64,000 bases of DNA from positions 5,890,001-5,954,000 of the forward strand of contig OZ316892.1 in assembly GCA_973895155.1 (NCBI GenBank). Reading direction: 5' to 3'. Each line of letters begins with the position of its first letter. Position 1 is the stretch's first letter. Positions 1 through 10,985 of this stretch are shown in pieces. Source of the DNA: Marsupella aquatica. Taxonomy: Eukaryota > Marchantiophyta. The position numbers and the translations under genes were made by a program. The notes below the pieces were generated by a model, which was not told the DNA's origin, ran no database searches, and saw only the letters and a list, made by a program, of their open reading frames with translations.

Positions 1-1934
1 CTTTACTAATAAAGCTATCTTTTTACTACTGATTCAAGAACAAAAACTACAATTGGGGTCTAGACTTCTAGAGTGAAGCCTCTAGAATGTAACGCCAGGG
101 CTCCACCAAATGTATGTGGATGGAGAGGATGGATATATTGTACCTCAAGATGATCATGCATGCTGATTTTTGTCATCATGTCTATTGACATTCAGGCTGG
201 TCAGGTCCACGATGAAAGAGCATTTGATCACAAAGATTGAACAATGCCTGTGTCTGTGTATGTCTAGTATACCGTCTCTGTATTTGTGGACAGAAAGATT
301 CAACCATGGCTACCTTACCTGCAAAAGACCAGATGGAGGAAAGTTTGATCACGCAGATTGAACAAACACTCGTGTTTGCCTCCAATACAAGGATTATGTG
401 TTGTCGGGCAAAACAACAAGTCTACCCCCGGTGAAGTCCCACTATTGGACTTTGTTTTTCCAGTCAAAAATTCAAACTGAAACAACACTTACCAGACCTT
501 GAGGATGGTTTTCTGTAAATGCTCAATGATGCCTTGTACTCTTGTACTCTACCAAGTTTAAAACCACCAGTGTCTCTCCAAGTGATGACCACCTGGTGAT
601 ACCAAGTTGACCAAAGAGAGGTTGGTCACAAAAGCCTGAATAATTTCTCCCTCCTTCACAAGCAGTCCTTCACCCTCTTCCATCCATTGGGTATGTTATA
701 CTCCTCTTGGCTACTACGGGTGGCATATATTCATAAATCTGCTTTGTATTATTCGTGCCTACCTACCCTGATGGACCAAGCAATTAGTTTCAAATATAGA
801 CTTGCGGATTGACAAATAATATTATCTCCATATGAATTAGTGGATTAAGGATGGTAAAAGGGATGGGCGAGAGCATTATTTCCATATATGGTTTGAGGTA
901 TGCGCTACCATCATTATTATCCTCAAATAAGGATACATACTTGAGATTAACACTAACTTGCCAGAAAAGTATTATAAATTAAACACCCATATATCTAACT
1001 TGCCAAAGAAAGAAAAGAGCTGCTAAACATGAAGACATGATCCCAAAGGCAGGACCTAGTAAAGGACAGGAAATAAGGGAAAAACCCAAACTAGGAAGTG
1101 AAAAATTTCCAAATTGGTTTTTTGTTGTTCATGCAACACTGTGTGCATTGTCCAAATCATTTCCCCATGCTTTGACTGTCTAGCCCTGTCATGTATTTCA
1201 AGGATCAGGAGCCTGCAAAGGCTCCAATCCAAATCATCCAAGTCCACTCTTCCACAAAAGCAATGGCCCCCAACAGCTTTTGACCAACTGATCCTTGGGT
1301 CGGATTACTTCCGTGCCCGGATCACAAGGGCTCCGGACTTTTTTACTTTCAATATTTGTTCCTTTTGGCCGTACGCGATACATGTCAAATATTTATTAAT
1401 ATGACATTCGGATTTGAGCAATACCAAATTTCAGCTCCCAGCGACTAAACTTAACTAAGGTAGTTCAAACACTTCCACACAAGTGCATAACTTAATTTTG
1501 AAAAATTTCAATTAATTCTAAGAAGTTTTTGTTAATATCTTAACACCATAATATTTTATTTACGGACCCCCATGAGAAGTCTCTTGCAAATTCTCTGCCA
1601 CGAGGTTGCGCCACATCATCACAACCAGCCACAAACAGGAATGATCCTACTTTTAACAATGACAAACATGCACATTCCTGTTTGTGGCAAAAGTAATGTA
1701 ATTTTTGGGGCGCCATGCCGTAAATATTAAATGTAAAAAAACCAAAATACAAAGGAAGAGATGTCATTTAGTAAAATAAAGTTACCATTATGATGTTTGT
1801 CAAAGATGTATAAGTGTTTTATATCAAAATGCTTATATTTTTTAATTGTTTGCAAGTTTGAAAAAACCAATTGATAGAAATGTACATAGTTAAAACCCCT
1901 TTGGCGTCACATTGTAAAACTAAATAATCAATCT

Positions 1935-2400
1935 CCTTAATACTTGATAAAATCTGTCAATGTTTGATTCATTGGAAAACTCAAGATCAAGATTTAGAAA
2001 CATACTTAGACCTCTCATTGGAAAGCTAGAGTAAAATAAAAAAACTCATCATCTCCTTAGTACTTGACAAAATCTATCAATGTTAGGTTCATTGGAAAGC
2101 TAGAAAATTTCAGATACTCATGATCTCTCTAATTCTTGACAAATAGTCTCAATGTCACACATTAGAAAGCTGAAGAGATTGAAAACCTCATGATCTCTCT
2201 AGTATCGTGACAAAATTTGACAATGTCGAACTCAATGTTGGAAAGCGAAAAGAATTCATGAACTCATGATCAAAATTTCTTATACTCACACTCATTGGAA
2301 AGGCAAAGAAATTCAAAAACTCATTTAGAACTTTACAAAATTTGTCAATCTGAGGCTCATTGGAAACCCTTTCTCGATTAAGAGATATCACAATCTCGTC
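1935..2400. repeat. degenerate ~75-80 bp tandem repeat
   Basis: About six diverged units follow each other. Each contains the phrases 'tgacaaaatctatcaatgtt', 'ttcattggaaagctagaa' and 'actcatgatctctctagt' with substitutions and small indels. A further one to two copies occur at 3845-4010. The units carry stops in all frames, so this is non-coding satellite-like DNA. Confidence 0.7.
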
Positions 2401-3099
2401 ATTGTCAAAAACTTAGCCGTTGCAAATTGATTTCTTTGATCACATCGTCATCGCTTGTCCACAATGCTTGCTTCCTGACTTGAATTGTTTGCATCCCTTT
2501 AGTCTTCAACTGAAGCTCACTGTGAAGACAAGTTGACGCCAAATGCAACCTCTATGTCAAAGAAACAATTGTTGGTCTCCCCCTCACACCATAGTTTTCT
2601 TAAATAAAAAAAACTACAAATCCTTCGTGTGAAGTGATGGCTCATTCATTTTATGTGTTCTTCCCACTGAATCAAAAAGCGCTCTTTGCCAACAGCTGAG
2701 TGTTGTCCTCCAGTCTGTCTTGTGGCGGTAATGTTCAATGTAACTCACAAATTATCAATCAAGAATGGTAAAAACACAATTTCTCCAATAATGTGTAAGC
2801 AAAAACTGTCAAAAAACTTAATTCCTCCACATTCAACCTTTTGTTTGATAAATCTCCTCTATCTTTTGAGCGTTTTCTTTTATACAAGTACACACCAACA
2901 CCATTGGGAGACTCAAAACTGTCAGTCACTGCCTTGTTGAAAATTGATTTCACTTCATCATGCACACATTCCTTGGATGAACATGGGGGTCCACGGATTA
3001 ATTCTTATGATCTGTTTATGAAATCTCATTCTGGTGGAAAATCTGGCAGAAAATCTCCCTGGCCATTGGACTACGATGACATTTTTCTTAATCATGAGA

Positions 3100-4770
3100 T
3101 GCACCCAGAGGTGCCATTGTGCACATGTCAAACACCCAACCAGATGCTTTCCCTGCAGCTTGTACACTCCTTGTGATCCACTTGCCGGGCCGGTTTGCTG
3201 ACTCCCTGCATTTCCCAACTATATCACCATCTCACTTGTGCTCAATGCACTTACTATCGACAATACTGTGCATAGGGCTATATATGTTATAATTTGAAAA
3301 TGAAATAAATTAAAAGCCTACTCTAATCTCAAGGCCAAAGCAGTATGTAAATAACATGTGGAACATATGGTAAGCTAGATATGATTCTCCGGACAGATTA
3401 ATTGGAGAGAAAGAACAAAGGATGAAGACCCAAATGCAGGACGGAGGGAGGGGAAAAGGTGAGGTTGAGGAAGGTCTAGTGAGAGAAAGGCCAGTAATCA
3501 ATAGAGGAATGGATGTGAAGACTGCCCAATTATGGGTTCTTATGGTACGGAGTGCAGGTGGGCTTAAGTATACACACACTGGATGCACTAACTAGGGATC
3601 AAATTACTCCGTGGACCCCATGTTATTTTAGCGGCAGTTATCTAGAAACTGAAGCCCAGATGGGCTTCCAAGTCTAAAGAAAAAAAATTCAAAAGTGAAC
3701 AAGTTAATGTTTGGCACTTGAAGCAATTGCCAAACTTACCAAGGTAACCATAATTAATTCAGTCACAAAACCAGCCGCAATGTGAACTACTGTTTTAATG
3801 TGTGGGTAGCTTAATTGCTCACTTCAGCAAAACGGTGCTTGATGGAAACTAGACTCATTGGAAAACTAGAGAACATTGGAAACTTATAATTTCCTCAAAG
3901 CTTAACTAAATCTATCAATGTTAAGTTCATTAAAAAGTTAAAGAAATTCTAAAACTCATAATCTTCTTAGTAAGTACTCGATAAAATTTGTCAATTTTAG
4001 GTTCATTCTCATGGAAGGGATCAACATTTCAGGGGTTGAATGTGCAACAAAGATTTCTATTCACGTTAGAGATTATGAAATCACAAGTAGAATATATTTC
4101 TTAAATTACTTACTCAATTCTTATCTAATGGTGACAATCCTGAGCTCATTAGGATTGTCTCTTCAAGATCTTTCCAACGCCATATTCTACGTGAGTTTTC
4201 ATTATGATTTGACTCAACAATGTCAAATAGAAAATTGTCGTCAGGAAATGATGTTTTGAATAAAATCAAAATGTATTTAATCATTACTGGGAGAAATTTT
4301 GCCTCAATATTTTTGTCTTTTGATTTACCCAGTTTTTACAGCAAAGTTGCCACAAACACAAATGCAGAAATTAATTTTATCCAAAAAAAGTCTTTTCCTG
4401 TTTGCAGTGTGCCATGATGATGTGACACGCTGTGGAGCCTGAAATTTTAAAAAGGACCCCTAATGGGGGTCCATAATGAGAGTGGGACTACAAACCCACA
4501 TGGGGTGTGGTTATGATGATAATGAGAGGGTGACAACAGCGGGGGCAACGACCTCAACAAATGAGAGCTTGAGAACACTACAATATCCAATCCTCTGGTT
4601 CTCTCCCATACACTCCCTGAAATCCACTTTGCTAGGCCAATTGCCAACTCATTGCAGTTTTCAAGTATCTGGCTCACTGACGTTTGACAACACTTGTGGT
4701 TGACAACACTTTGCAACGCATGGGCATAGGGCTGGTAACATTACGATTTGAAAACAAAAAGTTTTATTCA
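3100..4770. repeat. pair of related dispersed repeats (about 3130-3310 and 4590-4765)
   Basis: The two segments share order and wording over about 170 bp: 'cactcc(t/c)tg..atccact', then 'gc(c/t)gggcc/taggcc', 'gcatagggct', and a closing 'attt-gaaaa-gaaa' tract. They lie in the same orientation and are roughly 70-75% alike by eye. No coding potential is visible. They look like old non-autonomous element copies of one family. Confidence 0.5.
3845..4010. repeat. outlying copies of the 1935-2400 repeat
   Basis: The same phrases recur here ('actcattggaaaactagaga', 'aaatctatcaatgttaagtt', 'gataaaatttgtcaatttta'), so the family spread over at least 2 kb with unrelated sequence between the copies. 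Confidence 0.6.
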
Positions 4771-5689
4771 AATGAGACTCCTCCTCTCCCTCTTGGTTTG
4801 AATTGTGGAATGTTTCCCAATTGATTTCTAATAATCATACAATAAATCAACACGGAACTATGTGTAGCTCCTACACAACTGATCAATCTTTCTGATGTGT
4901 TTACCCTATAGAAGAGAATGAGCTGGCTTTTTGATGCCTTGACTATGGCTTGAAGAACAGTCATGGGCCACTTGCCCCACGGCTCTTTAATCCGCATCTT
5001 GCATGAAAAATTCTCATCCAGTACATTCATATTTATTGCCTTGCTACAATCTGTCAAATGCATAAATAGGGCCCATGCACAAATTCATTGTTTCTTCAGT
5101 TGTTTGTCTGAAGCGGCAGCTACTGCCTTCTGCCTGAGCGGTTGCACTAACTTGGCTTGCAAAAGAGATGAATGAATGCCTGACAAAGAAACAATGGTGC
5201 CTCTACTCCCTGCTCTACCCATCTTGCCAACAGGTTACAGCTTGGCTTGTACTCGGTGGGACAATGCAATGAAAAAGAAAGGCAAAAGAGTAGTAGTCTA
5301 CTACTGTAACAAGAATGGTACTTAGCATAGCAGAAATATCGCCTGAGCTATTCTATTCCTTCAGACATGATAGTTAGGTGGATGGATAGAGAGAAGAAAT
5401 TCACAGGCAGCGAGGAACAAAGAATGAGACTGGCAGGTTAAACTGTCATTGGCAGTGAGTGACTTATGGCTGACCTGGTTTGGGCGATTGCAAATTAGCG
5501 CTGGAGATGAAGAACAAAGGAGGAGGAACTTGATGCCCCAAGATGGAAAGAGAAAAGACAAGGTAGAGAAAATTCAAGAGAGAAAACAAACAATAATGAA
5601 TAGAGGAACGGAGAGGCCAGCCATTCCTGCCTGCCTGTCATTATGGAACGGAAGGAAGGTTTGCTTAGGTATAGGATAATGCCGGTAGG

Positions 5690-6000
5690 GGCACACCATT
5701 CAGAGACTAGAACCCCAGCCCAGACCGTCTTTAATAAGGTATGTAAACATGATATAGGAAAAAGTTAACAATCATGACTTTCCGGGCAGGAGGCTACAGA
5801 AATAACAGTAACCTCCAAAAATGGTCACACACAGGTAACCTTTCGTCCAGGCCGAATTTAAGTATACACACAAATTTCTTCCACGCCAAATTTACGTACA
5901 CACACAAAAACAGATGCACTGACAAGGGATCCAATGACACTGGGACAGCAAGCCCAGCATGGGGCCTGGTTATCACAATCATGAGAGGACAATGATGACA
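5690..6000. repeat. dispersed repeat, second copy near 57.85 kb
   Basis: The phrase set 'gagactagaaccccagccca', 'accgtctttaataaggtatg', 'gttaacaatcatgactttcc' also occurs in the same order and strand at about 57870-58000. The first part also resembles 4455-4580. This marks a middle-repetitive family copied at both ends of the window, with no protein visible. Confidence 0.6.
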
Positions 6001-6120
6001 TCAACAAAAGAGAGCCGAAAGAGTCCCCACCATTTTCGCTACAGTGGGGGCCTGGTGGTGGGGAAAGAGCGATTTGTGTGCGAGTGAGCCTGCCTGGGAG
6101 GCTACCGTAGTAGTAGCACT

Positions 6121-6910
6121 AGGGTGAGAGAGAGAGGACTAGAGGAGAGCAGGAGGAGCGCGGTTAGAAGGGAAGACGAAGGGAAGAGGAAAGGAAGAAG
6201 AAGCGACGTGATGGATGATATACTTGAGGCTAGTAGGGGGGGGGGGGGGGGGGTGAGAAGGAGGAGGACTGGAGGAGGGAAGAAGAGGACGGGGATGGTG
6301 GATTATAGTGGGCTGATGGGGAAGTGTGTGTGCGCGCCACACGTGCGCCGCGAGAGGGGAAAGGTTGAGACGAAGAAGAAGAAGGGAGAAAGAGAAGGAG
6401 GAGAAAGAGAAGAGGGAGGAGTAACAGGAAGAGAAAAGAGGAGCATAGGCGAAGGAATAGTAAACAGAAGCAACATGCATCATCATCAGAGAGAGGGAGG
6501 GTGGGAGGTAGATGCTGTTGCAGCGGCGATGATGTGTGATTTGAGCACCGATTATGCCAATCCGTCCGTCGTCCTTTCTCTGCCCGTCCTGCTCTGCCTG
6601 ATGATGCCACCTGCTTGGCCTATCTGTCTCGTTGCCTTCCCTCCCTCCTCGGTTGTAGCAGCGGCAGACGGCCTCCTGCGTGCCTGCCGGGCCAAACTTA
6701 ATGATAATGAGCCTGCTGCTACGTTCGGAGCTAATCTTCCGCCGCCAAGCCATCCTTTCGCCCTGAGCACACACTTCTTCTTTCTGCAATGGTCTGCTGC
6801 CTGCTGCTGCGCGCTATCGTCGTACCCTAGGCCTCCTCGGCTTCTCCTCCCTCCCTCCCTGCCTCTCCCTGCCTCTCCCTGCCTCCCTGCCTGCCCTCCT
6901 CCTACTTTAT
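6121..6910. other. purine-rich then pyrimidine-rich leader region
   Basis: Positions 6121-6500 of the plus strand are almost entirely A and G, including a run of 18 G (6236-6253). From about 6550 to 6910 the same strand becomes C/T-rich, with repeated 'cctgcctctcc' words (6841-6900). Long open frames on both strands here (for example 6124-7041) are low-complexity by-products. The region lies upstream of the homeodomain gene and may be promoter or leader sequence able to adopt triplex or hairpin structure; its function is not shown. Confidence 0.5.
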
Positions 6911-7400
6911 GTGCGCGCTTCATGTCCTTGCGTCCCTCACCCACCCCGCGTCAATCGCATTTCGTCTTCCCTGCTTCACCATGCGTCCCTCACCACGCGT
7001 CAATCGAATTTCGTCTTCCCTGCTTCTCCACTCCGTGGTAGTCACGTCGTCCTCGCCTTTCTTTGCCTCTCTCCCGGACGGCTTCGAAGATTCACCTGCT
7101 TCCCCTCTGTTGCAGCCCTTTGCGCCTGCGGTTCTTGAGAAATTGTTCTTGCGCGCGCAGTACCCGTCTCCTCTGCATTTCGTGAAGTACGTCTTTGTTG
7201 GGGAGAACTCTTAGCGTCGTGGTTATCGACTTGTGATTGCTGGTGAGTTCTGCCTCTGTCACGTTGTTGATTCCTTCGGTAGTAGATAACATGTCGAACA
7301 AGTCGAGCGGATTCTCTTTGAAGTCTGAAGGATTCAATGTTATATGGCACAGTGCTGTCGTGTGGAATCTCGACATTGCGGACTGCAGACGGAGGCGTCG

Positions 7401-7409
7401 TATATAAAA
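7401..7409 (+). promoter_or_regulatory. candidate TATA box of the homeodomain gene
   Basis: The sequence tatataaaa stands about 700 bp before the ATG at 8103. A consensus-like acceptor (attttacag) at about 8021-8029 would allow a 5'-UTR intron between this promoter and the start codon. The site is consistent with, but does not prove, transcription start near 7430. Confidence 0.4.
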
Positions 7410-8102
7410 TAGTCCACATATGTCGAGGCCTGACTTTCTTCCCATCTTAGGAAAGCCTTGGATTCATCGTCACGGCGGACTGATGTTGGCCGGTTTGCTC
7501 CATACATAGGATATGGATGCCTCTCATTGGTGACAACTTTCGAAGATCTTATGTTAGAATTGTTTGAACAAGTTCTGAGGTCTCAAGGATTTTTTCTAGG
7601 GAACGAGGCCAATTCGGTGTCCGACTTTCTGACGGTATCTACTGTCAGCCCTGATATTTCCAATATTCCGGCCATCGCCCGTGCCATCTTTCCGAACTTC
7701 CACACTATGCTCTTTCCGTTCCTTCATTCTATGGTGGAATGCTGTTATTTCGACAGAAGCATTAATCGCTAGTTTCCCTTCGCCAATGATCGTTTCTACC
7801 TTGTTGAAACCCTTACGAGCTCTTTCTTGAACATGTCGTACCTGGCCTTTAGAAGTTGTCGAGCAGGTATCCTATGAAGTCGTAATTGTAACCTATCCGC
7901 AAATCATCGGCAGCCTAAATCGGGACCATCTATTGAAGTGGTAGAAATTCAGATTGCTTCAGTTCAAGCAGTCGACAACGTGTTTCGTCTTTCGTCATAG
8001 TAATTGTTGTTCCTCTTCATTTTACAGGAAGCTCATTCTGCTTTCTTCATACTGCTTTCTTCGGTTCCATTCGTCTGACTGAAAAGGAGATAAGGTTGCA
8101 GA

Positions 8103-9311
8103 ATGGGTTCTGTCTCACCCAGCGAGGAGAGTGGGGGAAGCCCCGTCCAGCGAAGAAACGCTGTGACGTCGAGGCGGAAGAAAAGTAAGGATCAAATCGA
8201 GATCTTGGAGCGGCTCTATGCCGGTAAGTTAATCTCTTGTAGGGCTAGTAAGTGTCACAAGTCGATGCTTCTGTATCGGTGACGAATATTTGTTCTTAAT
8301 CCAGTTGTTGCCCCGCGTAGCTGAGGCTTGCGCTGTGAAATTGTTTCTACGAACGAATCTTACGGAGTGTTCTATTGCAAGCTTCTGATCATCTCTTATC
8401 TCCGTATCGCAGAAAACAAGTATCCTTCTGAGGAAGTGCGAGCCAAGTTAAGTCAGCAGCTTGGTCTCTCCGAGAAGCAGATGCAAATCTGGTTCACTCA
8501 CAGGCGCCACAAGGACAGGAAAGATGGAGTTGAGGACGTAAAGTTGACGTTCTATGCAATGCGCCACAAGGGAGGAGAAGCACATCTTGATTTCATGGAG
8601 GGATTGAATAGCGGGAAAGTCCCGGGGGGAAGTCTGTTGGGATCGGACAACAGCGGTGGTCGTCAGCCTTCTAGTTATTCCGGAGGCGAAGAAAACACAG
8701 GGCAGCAACTCATGCTCCATGACAGTAGGAGGGTAGACAGTGAGTCGGAAAACAGCGGTCTCGGACAAGCAGACGACTGCAATGTGAATGGTTTCAGTAA
8801 ACCGTCCCTGAAGAGAGGCAGTCTGGTGAATCGGAAGGATGGGATATACAAAAGACCAATGACGGTGCCCCCTAGCAGAGCAAGAGTCCAAGCCAAGGAT
8901 CTCGAGGTCGCTGTTATATCCGCAGTGGAAGCTCAGCTTGGTGAGACCCTTCGAATGGATGGCCCGACGCTCGGGATGGAGTTTGATGCCCTTCCACCAG
9001 GGGCTTGGGCGCATCTAAGTCAAGCTGGCGGTATACTTCTATTCCAGGCGATGAATTCCGTCCTTACTGTCTTTTAAGTGCGAGGATATTAGCGTCGCAC
9101 TCTACGCAGAACAAATAATTGAATTGGTGTTTCTTTACGCTTTGCAGCTGCTGTTCCAGTAGCAGTTCAAGGGAAAGGTCCGACAGCGTCACAAGGAAGA
9201 GCGCTAGCCCCGCTGCCCCTTCAGTCAAGAGTCACTCCGACCGCGCAAGGAAGAGGCCCTATGGGAGTCCAAGGGCGATTAGGGAGAATTCAAAGCATTG
9301 GGACGTACTGA
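8103..9311 (+). CDS. homeodomain protein resembling the N-terminus of RLT/HB-DDT chromatin proteins
   Basis: Three exons in matching phase (8103-8223, 8413-9030, 9148-9311) give about 300 residues. Residues about 18-75 form a homeodomain: a basic arm (RRKKSKDQIEILERLYA), then helices ending in the recognition helix QMQIWFTHRRHKDRK. Plant RLT proteins, the partners of ISWI remodellers, have the same WF.HRR.K.RK pattern. A second conserved block, VEAQLGETLR..GPTLGMEFDALPPGA, also matches RLT. After this the frame runs into a basic, Gln/Gly-rich tail and stops. RLT proteins normally continue for over 1,000 residues with DDT and WHIM domains, and I find none of that downstream. It is therefore a truncated paralogue, a mis-spliced model or a pseudogene. 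A role in DNA binding or chromatin is inferred. Confidence 0.72.
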
Positions 9312-10160
9312 GGAAGGTTTGTCTCTATCCCGACCACTCGTAGTGAATACGGACGATAAGAATTTCCTCGGTCACTGGTCTTATTGTTTTGCGGAGGAGC
9401 CGAGGTAATCAATTGATGTCGTTCAGATACTCTGCGTAGTATGGCGCAATTTTATCTTTTGAGTGCCCCAGCTGCCAGCTCATTAGAAGTGGATTCATGT
9501 ATGCAGGGCCTTCCGATTTTGGTATAGCGCAGCCTCTTCACATCATTCCATCATCAGAAAAGTTCCAAGTTCTTTTGGTGTCTGATTACTTGACCAAATA
9601 GGCGCTTGCTACCTTCAGGTAAGAACGTTTTCAAGGTTCTCGCTGAAGCTTTTGTTGCGACTGGCTAATGGCCGTGAATTTTCCTTACCGGTTTCGATAC
9701 TGTAGTTCTCATTTACTACTTTTGACTGAGTGCAGAAAGCAAAATGCACGAGAAGTGCGGAAGCGGAGAATTACCGTAGCATTGCGGCCTTCGACAAAAC
9801 TGTATTATTGGTGCTACAAATTTTGAAACGAACTCGTAACACGCTTGTAGTTTAGTCTGCGAACGGGGGATAGTGTAGATAGGAATAGGGCAATTTTCTC
9901 TCTGTGGCTTCTCGATCGGATGGGATCGCACGCAGGCGAAGGTGTGTAGATATAGGTTAGCGTCACAATGGCCCCTTAAGTTCCACGTAACTCGCAGGAC
10001 ACTTTTTCTAGGTTTTCAGCGGGTCATTCTGAAATCACCGTGTTGTGTCAATGACCATAAGTTGGTTGACATTGACCATTGCTGTGGTCAGTTGACCATG
10101 TACTGAGAACATGAATTGAAAAGAGAATTTGCTGGATTGATTCATGAATATTGAAATCTC

Positions 10161-10285
10161 ACGAATCTCCATTCGTCAAGACCAGTTCCGAAAAGCTTGT
10201 GTTGTCACGGATGTTTATGGCTTACGAATCTCCATTCGTCACAACCAGTTCAGAAAAGCTTGTGTTGTCACGCATGTTTATGGCT
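10161..10285. repeat. tandem duplication of a ~63 bp unit
   Basis: The unit starts acgaatctccattcgt and ends atgtttatggct; copies start at 10161 and 10224 and differ at only a few positions. Each begins with a 6-bp inverted repeat (acgaat/attcgt, four-base loop). Confidence 0.85.
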
Positions 10286-10452
10286 GCTTACAGAGGCTTT
10301 CCTTGAGTACTTATCAGGTTCGTGCTTTTGATCAATCCTTCTGAAATTTGGAAATCCTCTTGTAGTGTTAAAATTTGTAAAGATTAGGTTCTTGACGTAT
10401 CCATCCGGTTTTCCCGCATTTTTGTAGTTTCTCATTTAACCATGTCAGTGTC

Positions 10453-10486
10453 GATGCTCGCGAGCCAGTGATGCTCGCGAGCCAGT
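10453..10486. repeat. perfect 17-bp tandem repeat
   Basis: The word gatgctcgcgagccagt occurs twice without a gap. Each copy contains the palindrome ctcgcgag. Confidence 0.85.
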
Positions 10487-10810
10487 TTATTTGCAAAATT
10501 CGTAGGTATATACGGTTTCCGGGGTCATCTCAATCTTGTAAACTAAAATAAGCAAGTTTCGCATCTCTTCCTTCCATTAGAATCTTATTAGACTCATCAG
10601 AGTCTACGCTGGGCCTCGCCCATGAGTTTTGGATTACTGTCGATTTTAAGGCGGCATTGTTGTCTACTCTGACGAAGAACCTGTTCCAGCTACGTTTGAG
10701 ATTCTCTTCCAACGTGCTTGTGGTAGTGAGTGTCTGGAAGGCGATCAGAGCGTGACACAGGGCATGCAGGCCTCCCAGCACAACAGTGGGTCACGTAGAT
10801 GCGCACCAGT

Positions 10811-10985
10811 CTGCCGACTCTTTAAACCTTCTGAGAGCCCTGCGTTTTCCCGTGGCAATGTATTTTTCCGGGTTGGTATTCTGTCGTTGCACACCTCTCT
10901 GCCGACTCGTTAAACCTTCTGAGAGCCCTGCGTTTTCCCGTGGCAATGTAATTTTCCGGGTCGGTATTCTGTCGTCCTTGCAGGT
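10811..10985. repeat. tandem duplication of an 88-bp unit
   Basis: Copies begin with ctgccgactc at 10811 and 10899, and share the phrases 'ttaaaccttctgagagccct', 'gcgttttcccgtggcaatgt' and 'ggtattctgtcgt'. They differ at a handful of bases, so the event is fairly recent. Confidence 0.85.

Larger units (their letters stand above)
1..6060. other. gene-free, repeat-rich stretch
   Basis: I see no reading frame here that resembles a known protein. The short open frames carry no family motif and occur on both strands at once, as expected by chance. The stretch is AT-rich and contains degenerate tandem repeats (1935-2400, 3845-4010) and a dispersed repeat family (about 3100-3300, 4450-4770, 5690-6000) described separately. 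A small perfect inverted repeat with 7-bp arms (ggacccc/ggggtcc) sits at 4454-4472. It is probably old transposon-derived intergenic DNA. Confidence 0.6.

Noticed and set aside
6124-7041. A 305-codon open frame on the plus strand and a 216-codon frame on the minus strand over the same bases
   Set aside because: Both arise from the GA/CT-rich composition. The products are low-complexity Arg/Glu/Gly or Ser/Pro/Leu tracts without domains.
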